DNA from: Triatoma infestans
Lineage: Eukaryota > Arthropoda > Insecta > Hemiptera > Reduviidae
Length of the DNA stretch: 64,000 nucleotides
NCBI GenBank assembly: GCA_011037195.1
Contig: JAAEAF010000120.1
Span: 356,357-420,356, forward strand
Direction: 5' to 3'
Shown: one piece after another, positions 45,963 through 58,145 of the stretch
How the letters are laid out: each line of letters begins with the position of its first letter
Position numbering within the stretch: the stretch's first letter is position 1
Notes under the pieces: model-generated
What the model saw: only the letters and a program-made list of their open reading frames with translations
Databases searched by the model: none
What the model was told of the DNA's origin: nothing
Translations under genes and position numbers: made by a program

Positions 45963-48640
45963 AGAAATGTTTTAAAATGGTTAATATAGTTTTAAAATGG
46001 TTGAAAAAAAAAAAATTAATTTGTTACATTCTTTTAATAATATTTTTGAACAGAGTGTTTTTTTTAAAAGAACACGTTTTCTATTTTTTAAAAATATCCT
46101 CATATGAATTGCACTCAAAATTGCACTTAGCTATGGATAAGCTTTTAATAATGTCTCTAGAAATGGCATATGTTTTCTTAAAAATGCGATAAAACAAAAA
46201 ATTAATTTCTTAGCGGGATGGATCACTGGGATATTTTCAAGATCACCTATTAATGCGGAATACAGTGCTAGAATTGGGACTGTCCTGGAAAATCCAGGGC
46301 GGATGGTCACTAAATGATTCCAGATTTATAAAATGATAACATAAGTATTAAGAATTATAAAAAAGTTATGTAGAAGTTAAAATAAAAATAGATTTAATTG
46401 TTGACGTGATATAACACAATTATTCTAAAGGAGTTGTGTAAATCAATCCTTGTATTGAAAGGTAGCGCACTCGCTTATTTTCTTAAAAATTTGTTATTTC
46501 TTGGCATAATATATGTCCTCAGTCTTTAGAATTATTTATTTCTTTATTCTACCATAATTTTACATAGTGTAAAATATCAAAATAAATAATATTTAGTTAT
46601 AGTAAAATAATCCTATAGTATTTAGACATAGCAAGACTTGATTATATTGTATTAAATTTTAACTATATTTATTCCCCCACCCCCCAGCTAAATCAATTAT
46701 TAAATTTCAATGCTTGATATTATTAGAGAAATAAATGAGTGGTTAAAAAGGAAACAGCCATATTTTACAAAAAAATTGTTCAGTAATAATTTATTAAAAT
46801 TATAATTTTTTCAGACACATTATTATATACGATTTTTCCTTAATCCATTTTAAACTAAATTTTTTAATCATTTTTCATCATATAAAGTTAAATATAAAAT
46901 ATCTCTCACTTTTTTTCAGTGAATCTTCCTAATTAATTTTTACAAAAGAGTAAGTTGTTAAATATTTTATTAAAATATTGTTTTAATTATTAAGTTGATA
47001 AAAGTATTATATTTTTTACTTTTTTCATGTCTGAAGCAATATCTAAACCATTTGAAGGTATGGTGTGTAATTAATTAGAAAAAAAAGTTAACACCATCAT
47101 TATGTTTTTTTGCAGGCTTTTTTGCACAATTTATTTCATTGTTGTTTTTTTTTTTTTAATTTTAATATATAATATTCATTTGCGCTTCACTTTTAAATTA
47201 TACTATTTTAAAAAACAAAACAAAAAAAATTAAATTAATATCCACCCAATCATTACGGAATATTTACCTAATATCATCCATACATCATTATTCATATAGC
47301 TTTTATAAATAGTGAATTAGCTATAGTAATAGTGGCCTGATTTATAGTTAATAGTTTTTAGTAATATGAAATAAAGTTATTCATTCCCCACAGGTCAGTG
47401 TATAAAAACTAACTGTTGCATCCTCTTCTCCCTTGGCTGTGTTATCCTCGCGCATGTCTGCTATTCATTTTAGTTTTCTCTACTTTTTTTTTTTTCTAGA
47501 GATCTCTTAAAACTAAACTAAGACTAGGTATATTTATACAATAAATAATTGTTCTAAATCATATCTTGATTGAATTAGAAATATAAAATATTATAACTTA
47601 CATTTAACATTAAAAATACTTATTAATTTTAAATTAAGAGAAATTAAAATTTAAGTTATTGAGAATATTAAATTCATATTGAACGTTAATACCAACATCT
47701 TTATGTTTTCTAAAATATAAATAATTGAAATTAGTGTAAATAAAAATAACATAACATAAAAATCTGCTTTTTGTTATTGCTTCTGAATGTACCTATATAT
47801 TTTAATTAATAGAATTTGTACATATCCGAATAAATTTAAACGATTTATTTACCTTTTTTTTAAAAATATTTATGGAGATAATTTATGTTCAAAATTTTCA
47901 CTTAGTTCATAGCTGACAATTGAAGGGTTTGCGAATTAAGAGAAAGAAAGGAGGCAGTTTGTCTAATTAGTATTTTTATTTATTAATATTATGCGTGAAT
48001 TGGTTTTCGGTGGTTGGAAGTGAAATGGATGTTTATAAACTTACAAGTGGATTCCGGCCAAAGTAAAAATAAAAAATGCAATTTTGTTGTTGACTTTACG
48101 ATAATTTTATTATCATTATCAATGTTGAAATGTATTTGTGAAGAGTGTGGGGGTTGTAGTTTAAGTGTGTATCTTATTTATTTGTGATCAAGACAAATGA
48201 ATATAAAATATTTTTTTATCATAAAATATCGATACACAATATAAGTAATATTTTTAGAAATAACTAGAATGTTTGTAATTTGTTAGATATTTGGATTATT
48301 AGCATCAAATATATAACTAATATTCTTCTGTAAGAATATCAAAGTGGACGTCGTTGATACTTTTAAATGCAATATACTTAAAGAGAACACTTATACTGTA
48401 CAAACATATTTTATCAAAATACAACTTAAAAATTAAAAAAAAGTGTATTATTAAGGGAATGTAATTTATTGGCATTTATTGTATTGATTAAGGAACTTCA
48501 ATGCAAAACAGCTCTTGTGCATGTGGGGGCAATCTTATCATTACATTGTCCGCCACTCAGCCGTTCGTTAGCCAACAGTGCCACTTTAAAGTCTTCAATA
48601 TGATATAGAACACTCAATATTGGATTACAATTTTAATTAT
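45963..48640. other. SCaMC intron 4, AT-rich, no feature recognised
   Basis: AT-rich DNA. A TATAAAA at 47401 followed by a GC-richer 80 bp looks promoter-like, but no ATG-donor exon follows. Confidence 0.45.
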
Positions 48641-48865
48641 ATACTAGGGCAAGGTGAAAAGTTCTCGGCCTAGCCCATAGATAGGACTGCTACAAATGAA
48701 ATTACTGTCTTGTTATATTGGTATACTGATTGCAAAAGTAAATACCAAATGTAAATTTGATCAGACAAACATTTTGTTTTATATGGCTGTTTGTTTAGTA
48801 AGCGTGTTTGCTTGTTTTTGACAAAATGAATAAACTTAGGATACCGTTTAGTCATAAAATTTTTC

Positions 48866-50333
48866 GGTTTTTTATTTTTCTTTTTTGAATGGGAGCCAAT
48901 GCACTACGATCTTTTTTAATCTATTGTGCTATGCTTCTTGGGTGCCGCAGGCTATTGCCCAGAGCACCCGAACAGATGTCCTAGCTGAACATCCGTTCTA
49001 CAAAACCTCCATGAGGTTGAGATCCCTGAGGAATCCCAATACAGGCTTTGGAGAGGGTATATCCCCTCCTTCACCTGGTAGCTACCCAGATTCTTGAATC
49101 TTCTCTGAGTGGCAGCGAGGCTCCTCCAACTCCTCACAGAATCAGCATGAGCTGTCACTTTCCAAACCCAGCTTCACCAGGTGTCATCTAATTCGGCAAT
49201 GCCTCGTGAGGAAACCCGTAAGAACGCGGAGCTTGTTCTTGCTCAGTCCGATGCAGGCCTCTGATGTCCATTGGTTATAATTTTCTAGGCAGATCTTGGT
49301 CGCCCGTAAACCGGGGAGGGAGTACCAGAGTTGAGATCTCCTAGGCTCCTCCTCCTTCCTAAGTTCCTCCAACAGAAACTGGTCGCTGACCCCAGAAAAA
49401 GGTTCCGGCCCTAGAAGCGGGGTTGTAGCATCTATCTTGGCCAGGGCGTCGGCCATCTCATTCCCTTCAATGCCAACATGCCCCGACACCCACCAAAGGG
49501 TAACTTTCTAGGTCATTAAGTTTATGTAGGTATTCCCAGGCCATTTTAGAGCTGATACTGATGCACTCTGATGGCTGCTTGACTATCGGAAAGGATTACA
49601 ATCTCCTGGTTCCTATATCCCCTATCGAGGTTAAATTGTAACATCTTCCAATAGCATATATCTCCGCCTGGAAGAGCTGGGAAACTTACCCTTGGGTTCC
49701 GAGTGCTTTATCCTTGCACCAACCACTCCCGCCCCAGTCCCCTCGAGGGTCTTAGACCCATCAGTATACTATTTAATGACATGTTCTTTAATGCCCAACA
49801 GAGCGGATCCTTCGCCATTTTTAAGAAAAATTCTTAGTGAAGCTGTATTTCTTAATCATGCCATCTCTAGGGAGTTGCCAGACAAGGTGCAGAGGTGACA
49901 GATACGGGGTAACCTCAATCCCGGCGGTGGGACAAGTCCGCATAGCACCCGCCATGCATAAGCTTGCGAGCCGCTGTATCTTGTCAAGAGGACTCTTAAC
50001 TGATGCTAGCTTGGTCTTCCCAAACCATGCCACTGCGCCGTAGGTGATGACCGGTTTCACCATTATGGTGTACATCCACCTAAGATCCTTGGGGGGCATC
50101 CTACTACCCGCCATCCTCCTACATATCATGAGAGCTCCAGTGGCCTTACTGACAATTGATTCAATGTGTTTCTTCCATAGGAATTTACTATCGAAAGTTA
50201 GGAGGTACTTAACCTCCTTTTTCCATCCCAATTCTTCTCCGGCTAGCCGATACTTTTCAGGCGTGGAAGTGTTCTTTTCCTAGTGAAGGGTATCACAGTG
50301 GTTTTCGTTGAATTAATCTTCAACCCCACTTTT
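48866..50333 (-). mobile_element. Non-LTR retrotransposon 3' half nested in mariner
   Basis: Minus frames run from a polymerase thumb (INSTKTTVILFTRKR, WKKEVKYL) through KHIESIVSKATGALMICRRM and KPVITYGAVAWFGKTKL to an RNase H end with MSGHVGIEGNEMADALAKID and GFLTRHCRIR. The tail is A-rich at about 48862-48890. The same family, with a nearly identical RNase H end, is nested in a Jockey element at 54482-55626. Frameshifted, hence inactive. Confidence 0.75.
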
Positions 50334-50729
50334 AATGACTACCTGCCAAAGGGTCAAAAATTAATAGGGAATACTACACACATCTTCTTGACAAGCTAGG
50401 TGAAAAAATTAGAGAGAAAAGGCCTGGTTTGTAAAAGAAAGAAAACTTATTTCACCAGGACAATGCACTCGCCCACAAAGGCGCTCTGGCAATAGGAAAA
50501 TTGAGTGATTTGAAGTATGAATTGTTGGAACATCCTCCCTATTCGCCAGATTTGGCTCCCTCTGACTTTCATCTTTTCCCAAACCTTGAGAAAATTGTGG
50601 CTGGAAATTTTTGGGTCAAAGAAAGATGTGATAACAGCGGTAAATGGATATTTTGAAGACTTTCCAGAATTGCACTTCAGGGACGAAATCCAATTACTTG
50701 AAAATGTTGGACAAAGTGTATTACACTAA
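50334..50729 (+). pseudogene. mariner transposase C-terminal fragment
   Basis: The + frames encode a KINREYYTHLLDKLGEKIR block, then HQDNAPAHKGALAIGKL with the second catalytic D, LLEHPPYSPDLAPSDFHLFP with the third D (34 residues after the second, the mariner DD34D spacing), and a C-terminus ending at the stop at about 50727. A stop and a frame shift before HQDNAPAH mark it as dead. The first catalytic D is missing. Confidence 0.8.
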
Positions 50730-50869
50730 AGGGAGACTAGGTTGAGAAATAAATGCATTTAAAAAAAAAACTTATTGTTACTACTAGGCCGAGAACTTTG
50801 CGCCTTGGCCTTATACTTTTTGAACATGTATATAAAGGTATGAAGTTTGGCAAAGTAAAAATAATGCTG

Positions 50870-51600
50870 ATGAAACAAGATTTCTTCTTCGCTAGAGCTG
50901 TTCTTTTTTCCTTAATTTTTTGCATCAGCTGGTCCAGACGTTTTAAATAATATTCGGGTTAATCATCCTGCCCTTTTCTAGATAATCTACCAACAAGATT
51001 CCTTTAGCGTCCCAAAAGAACTGTGGTCATGACTTTCCCTGCAGATGGGCCGCTTTTCACCTTTTTCAGCTTTGGTTCTCCTTACCACTGTTTCGAGTGT
51101 TGTTAAGTTTCGGGCGTATAATGGTGAATCCAGGTTTCATCCACAGTAACAACAACCGCAAAAAGTCGTTGGGTTGGACTCGTAGAAAGCCAAACATTGT
51201 TCCGATACTTCACGCGTTGTGTGTTGATCGGGTGTCGGCAAACACGGCACTCTCCTTGCTGACAATTGTCTCGTTCCCTACATTTCAGTTAGGAAGTGAT
51301 GTGCCTTTTCTTTCGTTATGCCAGCTACCTCCGTCAATTTCTACCGGCGATCATTCATAAGGGGTTTTATGGACATTTTGGATGATTTCTTTGGTTGTAG
51401 CCGATTTTGGTCTTCCAGAACGTTCAGCATTGACTACGTTTTGAAATTCATTTTCCACATTTTGACACTTATAAATGAAGGAGCAGACTTCCCTAATGTT
51501 GCGCCTTTCTCCGGCTTTAACTCTATTGGAGAAATGCCATTGATAAAAAAAATATTTTATCACGGCTCGCACTTGGCTTTTTTGCATACTTGAAAAACAG
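50870..51600 (-). pseudogene. Second mariner-type transposase, antisense, N-terminal and central parts
   Basis: Minus frames from an ATG at 51587 encode a helix-turn-helix region (MQKSQVRAVIKYFFYQWHFS, VNAERSGRPKSAT). It is followed in other frames by the central region with WMKPGFT (the position of the first catalytic D is altered) and LLVDYLEKGR and KIKEKRTALAKKK. Homology stops before the HQDNA block near 50880. It lies tail-to-tail with the + mariner and is a different family judging by its residues. Confidence 0.7.
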
Positions 51601-53990
51601 CAAAACTTGACAATTTAAAAGAGTCACAGTTTGTGAACAACACATTGTAGCTCTGTAAAATTTTGTAAGTTATACTAAAGAAATCTGGCATTTTAAGATT
51701 GCATAGTCTAAATGACGCTACAAGTGCCCATCTCTTGGGGACGTCGGAAACTTATCAACCCATCTTCGTATTATTAGAACAAATGAAGTAGTTAATAAAA
51801 TTAGGAATTTTTTCCTCATGTTTACATATTTCTTTGTTCATTATCACCAAACTTTTCTTTGGTTTTAGAAATTTATTAATCCAATTTTGAATCTTCACAG
51901 ATACATGATCATCAGTATTTATCTACGTATTTCCTAACTAACCTGTCATCATTAGTATTTTTGGAAGCAGTGGAGTTAATAATTATTTTTTTAAGATTTA
52001 TGATTTAACAATTTCATTACTTTTACATAACTTCTACAAAACTTCTACCACAAAATGTTCTCTTTCTATTCCTTAATTTCGCTCTCAGTTAGTTAACTCA
52101 TAGTAGCACATTCTCACTGTTCAGTCTATACATTATTTTTTTTGTTTTATGCATATCATTTTTAAAAAGTACACTTTCCAAAAACCTGTTTCACACTTTT
52201 CGCTTTTTTGAAAAGTCTGCATAAACAGTGCACCGAACCGTTACGCAGAATATGACCAATGTTATTATGATAGCAAGTTTCGTATTCAGGATTGCATATA
52301 AGTGGATTTTTACATTTTTCTATAAAAATCGCTAGGCAACGTCGATCTTTGTTTTCAAACGAAGCGTTTGGTTTTTGCCACGAATTCTTTTACGATATTT
52401 CCCTTTTATTACAAGCAATATTTATCGATATTACAGTATCGATAAAAAAAGTTTATGTGTTTACTTCTCATTTATTTTCTTTGCAAGGCGGCACATACAT
52501 AATTACTTTGTATTTAACTTACTTTGATGTTTAGTCTGTTTGTGTTACCCGATTGTACTTTCTTTCAATTCTACTTTTAATGCAGCTAAATTTTCTTGAA
52601 TATCTCACGAAAGCTTAAAAATACTGACGTACGCTACTGTATCGAATCAATTTTATGGTGCTGCAATCTTTGATCGTTTTTTTTTTTATTCGTCTGTAAC
52701 TCAGAAATAACTTCTTTTTTTTTCTACAACAGTTGAATAATGTGACAATTATTTCAAGTTGTGTCATTTAGTTAAGCCCCCTTATTCGTCGGTGACTAGC
52801 ATTTAAATTCAACTTTTGTTTCATAAAGATTATAGATTAATAGTCTCTGAGGATGCAAATATTTGACTTAAATCGATACCTGCATTTATTAGTACTTCCG
52901 CCGATGTCCTCGTAGATTACACGAAATTTTGTTTTTCCATACTCATTTCTTTGCTCATGCATTAGCCTTTCTAACCGTTATTAACAATTCAGCTTCAGTA
53001 GGACTTGATAGCAACCCGAGTAAAGCCACCTTTAATTGTTCTAATTTCACTATATTTATTTTCTCTTACTGTTAGTCAATTTTTTTTTTTTGTTGTTGAT
53101 TCATAATCCCACTTTTAACAGCAAATGTTAATTAATTAAAGATTCAATTATTGGATTGGATTTAGCAAAAAATGAACTAAACATCTATAAAAGAAAAAAA
53201 ATTAATTTTTATGGAACAAATGACAACGTTTTGAAACACAGCAATTTTAAACCTTTTATTATTAAAACAAAAAAACCGCTACTCTACTAAAAATTCACTC
53301 TGAAACACTTTAAAATAGCTATCTTGTCATGGTTAATTCTTCTTCACCTTGTATTGTGTTTTATCTTATCAATCGTATTAAAAACATTAAATAACCAGTT
53401 TGGAACATTCTAGACAATTGATAGAACATTCTGGAACATAGAAACCAGTTTAGAACATTCTAGACATTTGATAGCCATCATAAAAAAATTAACTACTTTT
53501 GAAATGTTCTGACAGATTCAATTTTTTAAATTTTTTTTTTTATTTACTTCATGAAGTTATTACAATGTTGCATTAAATAGCAATTAAATCTAGCTTAAAT
53601 TATACTATAAAAAAATGGTTTAGTACTGAATGTTTTTGAGGCGGACTTTAAATCTAAACATTACATACTATGTTTTAGATTCTGTTTAGTCAGTGTTTAA
53701 TTTTGTATAATTACATTTATTAACTACACTTCAGTTTATTATTTATTTTATAATCCTTCTATGAAATCTCTCTCTCTCAAAAAAAAAAAAGAAAACTTGG
53801 CTGGCCCAAATATTTTTACTGACAGCAATAAAAGAGGTTGAAAGTGTCTGTTTAACTGTTTAATCAAAACCTTGTCGGATTCCTGAAGGGGATTTTTAAT
53901 CAAATATTAATTTTTAATTATAAGGGATATTTGAGTTATATTATACCAGTAAGAAGTAACAATTAAATTATATCTATAGGCATTTTAATA
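51601..53990. other. SCaMC intron 4, AT-rich, no feature recognised
   Basis: About 2.4 kb of AT-rich DNA. Near 53395-53465 there is a local duplication of 'AACCAGTTTGGAACATTCTAGACA' type text. No supported frame. Confidence 0.45.
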
Positions 53991-54024
53991 AAATTGCACT
54001 CAAATAGAGTTTTTGTTTTCAAGT

Positions 54025-54481
54025 TTTGCCCGGGTGCCTTTCTTGATGTTGCACAAGCGTTTGATCAAGTGTGGTATTCGGACCTGCTGTGGAAGCTCAA
54101 AGGCTTCCTACCCTGGACCTATTTTCTAATCTTAAATTCCTATTTGTCCGGCCGATATTTCTGGGCCGACATTTCTCTTATATATCCTATCCAAGCTGGC
54201 GTACCGCAAGGAAGCATTCTAGGTCCACTCCTTTGCACTATATATACTGCTGACATCCCCACTTCCCCTGATACACTGCTCTCTACTTTTGCAGATGATA
54301 CTTCCATCCTCTCCCCGCATAATGATCCCGTATTTGCATTTAGAAATCTTCAAAGACGTTAAAGCTCATGGAATCCTGGTGCAAAAAATGGCGAATAAAA
54401 ATTAACAAGGCAAAATGTCAGTGAACTACTTTTACATTAAGACTAGTCCCCCTCTGTATTTTAATGGAGATTGGATACAAT
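54025..54481 (+). pseudogene. Jockey reverse transcriptase fragment (left part)
   Basis: The + frame encodes FLDVAQAFDQVWYSDLLWKL, then AGVPQGSILGPLLCTIYTAD and the catalytic TFADDTSIL, the fingers/palm of a Jockey-clade reverse transcriptase, and continues into SWCKKWRIKINKAKC-like thumb sequence in another frame. It breaks off at about 54481, where another element begins, and resumes after 55626. Confidence 0.8.
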
Positions 54482-55626
54482 TGTTAACCGTTTGGATAGG
54501 GCTATGCTCTGCGTCGAGAGGTTCCGCAGTTGGTGGAAAATTAAGATAAACTCCTCCAAAATTTAGTCAATTTTGTTCAAAGGCGCAGGCCGGCGTTGTA
54601 TCGGCCTGTCAGTTTCGTGGGGTCAGCGGAAACCTTAGTCTGCCACTGTCAAGTATCTAGACATGATTCGGGAGGCTCAACCCTGCTAACCTTATAAGGG
54701 GACCCTCGAAGGGACTGGGGTGGTTGGGCCAAGGATCAAGCACTCGGAACCCATGGGTAAATTTCCCAGCATCTTCCAAGCGGAGATATACGCTATTGGA
54801 AGATGTGCACAACTTAACTTCGATAGGGGTTAAAGGAACCAGGAGATTGGTGTCCTTTCCGTTAGTCAAGCAGCCATTAGAGCATTGAGTGCATCAGCTA
54901 TCAACTCTAAAATGGTCTGGGAATGCGTACATAAACTTAATAACCTTGGCAGGAGGGATAAAGTTACCCTTTGGTGGGTGTCGGGGCATGTTGGCATTGA
55001 AGGGAATGAGATGGCCGACGCCCTGGCCAAGATAGGCGCTACGACCCCACTTTTAGGGCCGGAACCTTTTTGTGGGGTTAGCGACCAGTTTCTGTTGGAG
55101 GAACTTGGGAAGGAAGAGGAGACGAGGAGATCTCAACTCTGGTACTCCCTCCCCGGTTTGCGGCAGGCCAAGATCTGCTTGGGAAATTATAAACGACGGA
55201 GATCGGAGGCCTGCATTGAATTGAGCAAGAACAAGCTCCGTGTTCTTACTAGTTTCTTCACGGGGCATTTCCGACTTAGAGGACACCTGGTGAAGCTGGG
55301 TTTGGAAAGTGATAGCTCATGCAGATTCTGTGGGGAGCTGGAGAAACTCCATTACAACTCCTAACAGACTGCGAGGCTGCCACTCAGAGAAGGTTCAAGA
55401 ACCTGGGTAGCTACCAGGTGGTGGAGAAGGGGGATATACCCTCTCTAGAGCCCGTCAGGATACTGGGATTCTTTAGGATCTCAGACTGATGGAGGTGTTG
55501 TAGAACGGATGTTCAGCTAGGGCATCTGTTCCGGTGCTGTGGGCAAGCCTGCGGCACCCAGGGGGCATAGACCGAAGAAAAAGGGGGGCAGTGTATTATC
55601 CCCCCGCTTTAAAGAAAAAAAAAAAA
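54482..55626 (+). mobile_element. Non-LTR element nested in Jockey, poly(A)-tailed
   Basis: Starts in a thumb domain (LDRAMLCVERFRSWWKIKIN) and has an internal deletion near 54660. It then carries an RNase H region: FQAEIYAIGRCAQL, followed by the 54885-55364 frame with WWVSGHVGIEGNEMADALAK and a CxxC end (CRFCGELEKLHY), a GC-rich 3' untranslated region and an A tract at 55612-55626. It is the same family as the antisense element at 48866-50333. Confidence 0.75.
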
Positions 55627-56150
55627 CACCTTAATAAGGGACAGAATCATTTATTCGGCAAACGATCTAAACTACAATATAAAAGACTGATTTACCTAGT
55701 AATATTTAAACCTATGTGGACATAAGCTACTGCTATGGGGTTCAACCAAACATTCCAATTCCCGCCGAATCCAGTTATAACAATCCAAACCCTCAGAAAA
55801 ATTGTTAATGCCCCCTTCTGTGTGTCAAATCTTACCCTATATCAAGACCTCAATATTCCTTACATAGCCGAGGTTGCTAAATCCAAATACAAAAGTTCCA
55901 TCTCTGATCACACCCCAATCCTTTAGTCCACTAGCTACATTCCTCTACCCTTCCAGACAATCCGCCTGGACGATTGAAACGCCTCTGTCCTCGAGACCCT
56001 CTAATGAGTAACTAAATTATAAAGTGCCATATGTGTGTTATCTTATAACTTCTGCACACAAGTGATTCAGTTGTTTTGTATTATCTTTCCCCACATTTAT
56101 TGTATTTATATACAAATCTAAATTACTAATAAATGAAAACAAAAAGTTTT
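55627..56150 (+). pseudogene. Jockey ORF2 C-terminus (right part) and 3' end
   Basis: Encodes HLNKGQNHLFGKRSKLQYKR, LIYLVIFKPMWT, then in other frames the 'YGIQLWGSTKHS' block and VNAPFCVSNLTLYQDLNIPY. This directly continues the Jockey fragment before the nested element, with roughly 60 residues missing. The same block occurs at 20880-21345. The 3' end is A-rich near 56130-56150. Confidence 0.75.
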
Positions 56151-56700
56151 AAATTTTATTTATCGTATAGTGAAAAAAATGGAGACCCACTTTACTTTAA
56201 AAAGATGAAGTGAAAGTGGAGGCATATGATGGCTACAATGTAGGTCTCGAAATCAGGCCAAACTTGAATTTCTTTTGTTTCCAATATTTCGGAAAACCTA
56301 AATGCTCGAATAGTTTATCTCAAAATAATATTTTCACATTACATAATATTATAATAAAAATTATTAAAAATAAGAGAACCAACTAAACAAAAACAAAATA
56401 TAAATGTTTATTTTAGATAGGATTTTGTAATGATAATAAGATTTAGAAAGTAAATATTTAACTAATTATATAAATCATTAGCAAGAATTAAATTTATCTG
56501 GCTGAATTGTTTTAATATTGTAAATGGTTTTAATAATGACCAATTAACTGAACTTTTCTTTCATATTTCTATCAATTTATGTATTATTATGTGTGGCATC
56601 TAAAACACTGATCATTTTAGGAAAGAAAGTGACGTTTGCAATAGGTTTTAGGAATGTCCACTTTCTATTCTACATTAATTGTCTGGTGAAACAGAGCTCG
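56151..56700. other. SCaMC intron 4, no feature recognised
   Basis: AT-rich sequence between the Jockey 3' end and a dispersed repeat copy. Confidence 0.45.
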
Positions 56701-56734
56701 GTTATATAATCTTTTTTATATTATAAAGCTTTAG

Positions 56735-57140
56735 TTCACCTTGAAACTTACAGCAAACAATCAGTATGGTAAAATAAAACAAGACAAATTTTCTATATCG
56801 ACTTTTCCATCGGATGAGGTTTTTCTAGTCCGAAATAATGCACAAAAACGAAAAATCGCTGGAAACTCAAACTTGGTATTTCGTTTAGGCACCACTATCA
56901 CTGCATCAGACACAAAGATTCAGGCAAAATCCATCAATCGGAAATCAGGACTTTACGAAATATATTTTTCAGTTTTTCCAGATTTCCGCAAAAACGGCTC
57001 TTAATGATTTTCTTTAAAATTCGTGTTTTCAAATCTACTCCCGTTACTTTTATTTGAAACAATTTCTTGGGAAGATTGATTTCTTTCATTGTTCTATGGG
57101 TTCAGTAGCGTTATGCTTTCCTCTAGAGTTACTACATTGA
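56735..57140 (+). repeat. Copy of the dispersed repeat (coding-like by chance)
   Basis: Landmarks ACTTGGTATTTCGTTTAGGC, CGCAAAAACGGCTCTTAATG, TACTTTTATTTGAAACAATT and ATGCTTTCCTCTAGAGT match the other copies in order. An 87-codon frame (56741-57004) falls inside and is not considered a gene. Confidence 0.7.
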
Positions 57141-57149
57141 AAAACGTTA

Positions 57150-57640
57150 AAAACGAAAACGCTAAACATGCAACATCGGTTTACACGAAGTCTTACTGCG
57201 GTACTGACAAAATACTATGTGATTTCATACATTTTTTTTTCTTTTAACACGAAACAAATATGGCTTAACACGAAAAGATTTCACTTCCCGGACGAACAAA
57301 TATACCTGTTTTCTGCACAGTCACATCGTCACGCAGATTTTTTTGGCTTATTTTATTTCATTAGACGGAACAAAATAAACAATGGCCGCCTACTGTTGCT
57401 AGGTTTCCGCTTATCTTTGAGTAAGTAAAGGCACCGCCATTGTCAAAACATTTTCAGTTAGTTTTGGAATTCGGTGAATTTTGTGTTTTTTTTTTTGTAA
57501 TTTGAATAATTAAAAACTTTATTTTTTTACTTGTACAATGGCAGAGAAATCGGGATGAAAACAAACCGCTATTTTATCGTTTAACACGAAATTCTTTTAA
57601 TACGAAAAAAATATATCGGTCCCCCACAGTTTTTTATTCA
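57150..57640. mobile_element. Possible pogo/Tigger-like terminal remnant
   Basis: Repeated short motifs TTTAACACGAAA / TTAACACGAAAA occur at about 57240, 57260, 57585 and (as TTAATACGAAAA) 57597. They lie between a GTTTACACGAAG at 57178 and TCGGTCCCCCACAG at about 57617-57630. Such subterminal repeats next to a GGGGGACC-type end are typical of pogo/Tigger DNA transposons. No transposase is present. Confidence 0.35.
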
Positions 57641-57959
57641 CTGTATGTAGGTTTTTACCGCCTACATAATTTTAATATACATTAGAAGCATTTGAAAGAA
57701 AATTGGTAATGCGATTTTATAGTAGGTTTTTGATGTTTTTTGCACCAGATTTTTTAACACTTGGCTTAAATGTTTTATTAATGAATTTGATGAATTTCAT
57801 AATAAATAGAAGGGATACTTATTATGGAGGAATCATTAGATCTAGGATTTAGTTTAAGAACGTCAATGTAAGCAAATTTTATATGATACAACTAGTGCAG
57901 ACACTGGAAGTAGTGGGGGACAGTGTTCACAATAAATCACATTGTTGAGGGCAGACAGC

Positions 57960-58145
57960 TGACCAGCTGGTCACAAGGAAGTTTTATTCACTGCCACGTG
58001 ATACTTTTCCCCTCCCCAAATTAGATCCTATGATTGGAGAGGGGCTAAAATACCGGCAAATTTGTGTTTGTTAAGGAGTAGGGGAAAACCTTAACTGTAC
58101 CATTACTTAACTCTGTTTAGTCTGTCTCCAACTCCGTCAGCCACC
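57960..58145 (+). promoter_or_regulatory. Candidate internal promoter and 5' leader for an alternative SCaMC transcript
   Basis: In sequence clearly less AT-rich than its surroundings lie a perfect palindrome GACCAGCTGGTC (57961-57972), an E-box CACGTG (57995-58000), an inverted CCAAT (ATTGG, 58033-58037) and a TATA-like CTAAAAT (58045-58051). They are followed by about 95 bp of leader without ATG and then GCCACCATG, a strong start context. Assignment as a promoter is inference from motif clustering and position. Confidence 0.45.

Larger units (their letters stand above)
48646..50807 (+). mobile_element. mariner transposon (+) split by a nested non-LTR insertion
   Basis: The left inverted repeat (CAAGGTGAAAAGTTCTCGGC, 48651-48674) matches the reverse complement of the right one (GCCGAGAACTTTGCGCCTTG, about 50788-50807), both beside TA. 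The left part reaches about 48865, then an antisense non-LTR element intervenes. The right part (50334-50807) encodes the transposase C-terminus. The two parts sum to about 0.7 kb against roughly 1.3 kb for a full mariner, so the middle was lost. Confidence 0.75.

Noticed and set aside
47401..47480. TATAAAA followed by a GC-richer 80 bp as another internal SCaMC promoter
   Set aside because: The nearest ATG frame is short and runs into poly(T) with no donor in frame; nothing links it to the carrier exons.
56741..57004. 87-codon open frame
   Set aside because: It lies entirely inside a copy of the dispersed repeat whose other copies do not keep this frame.
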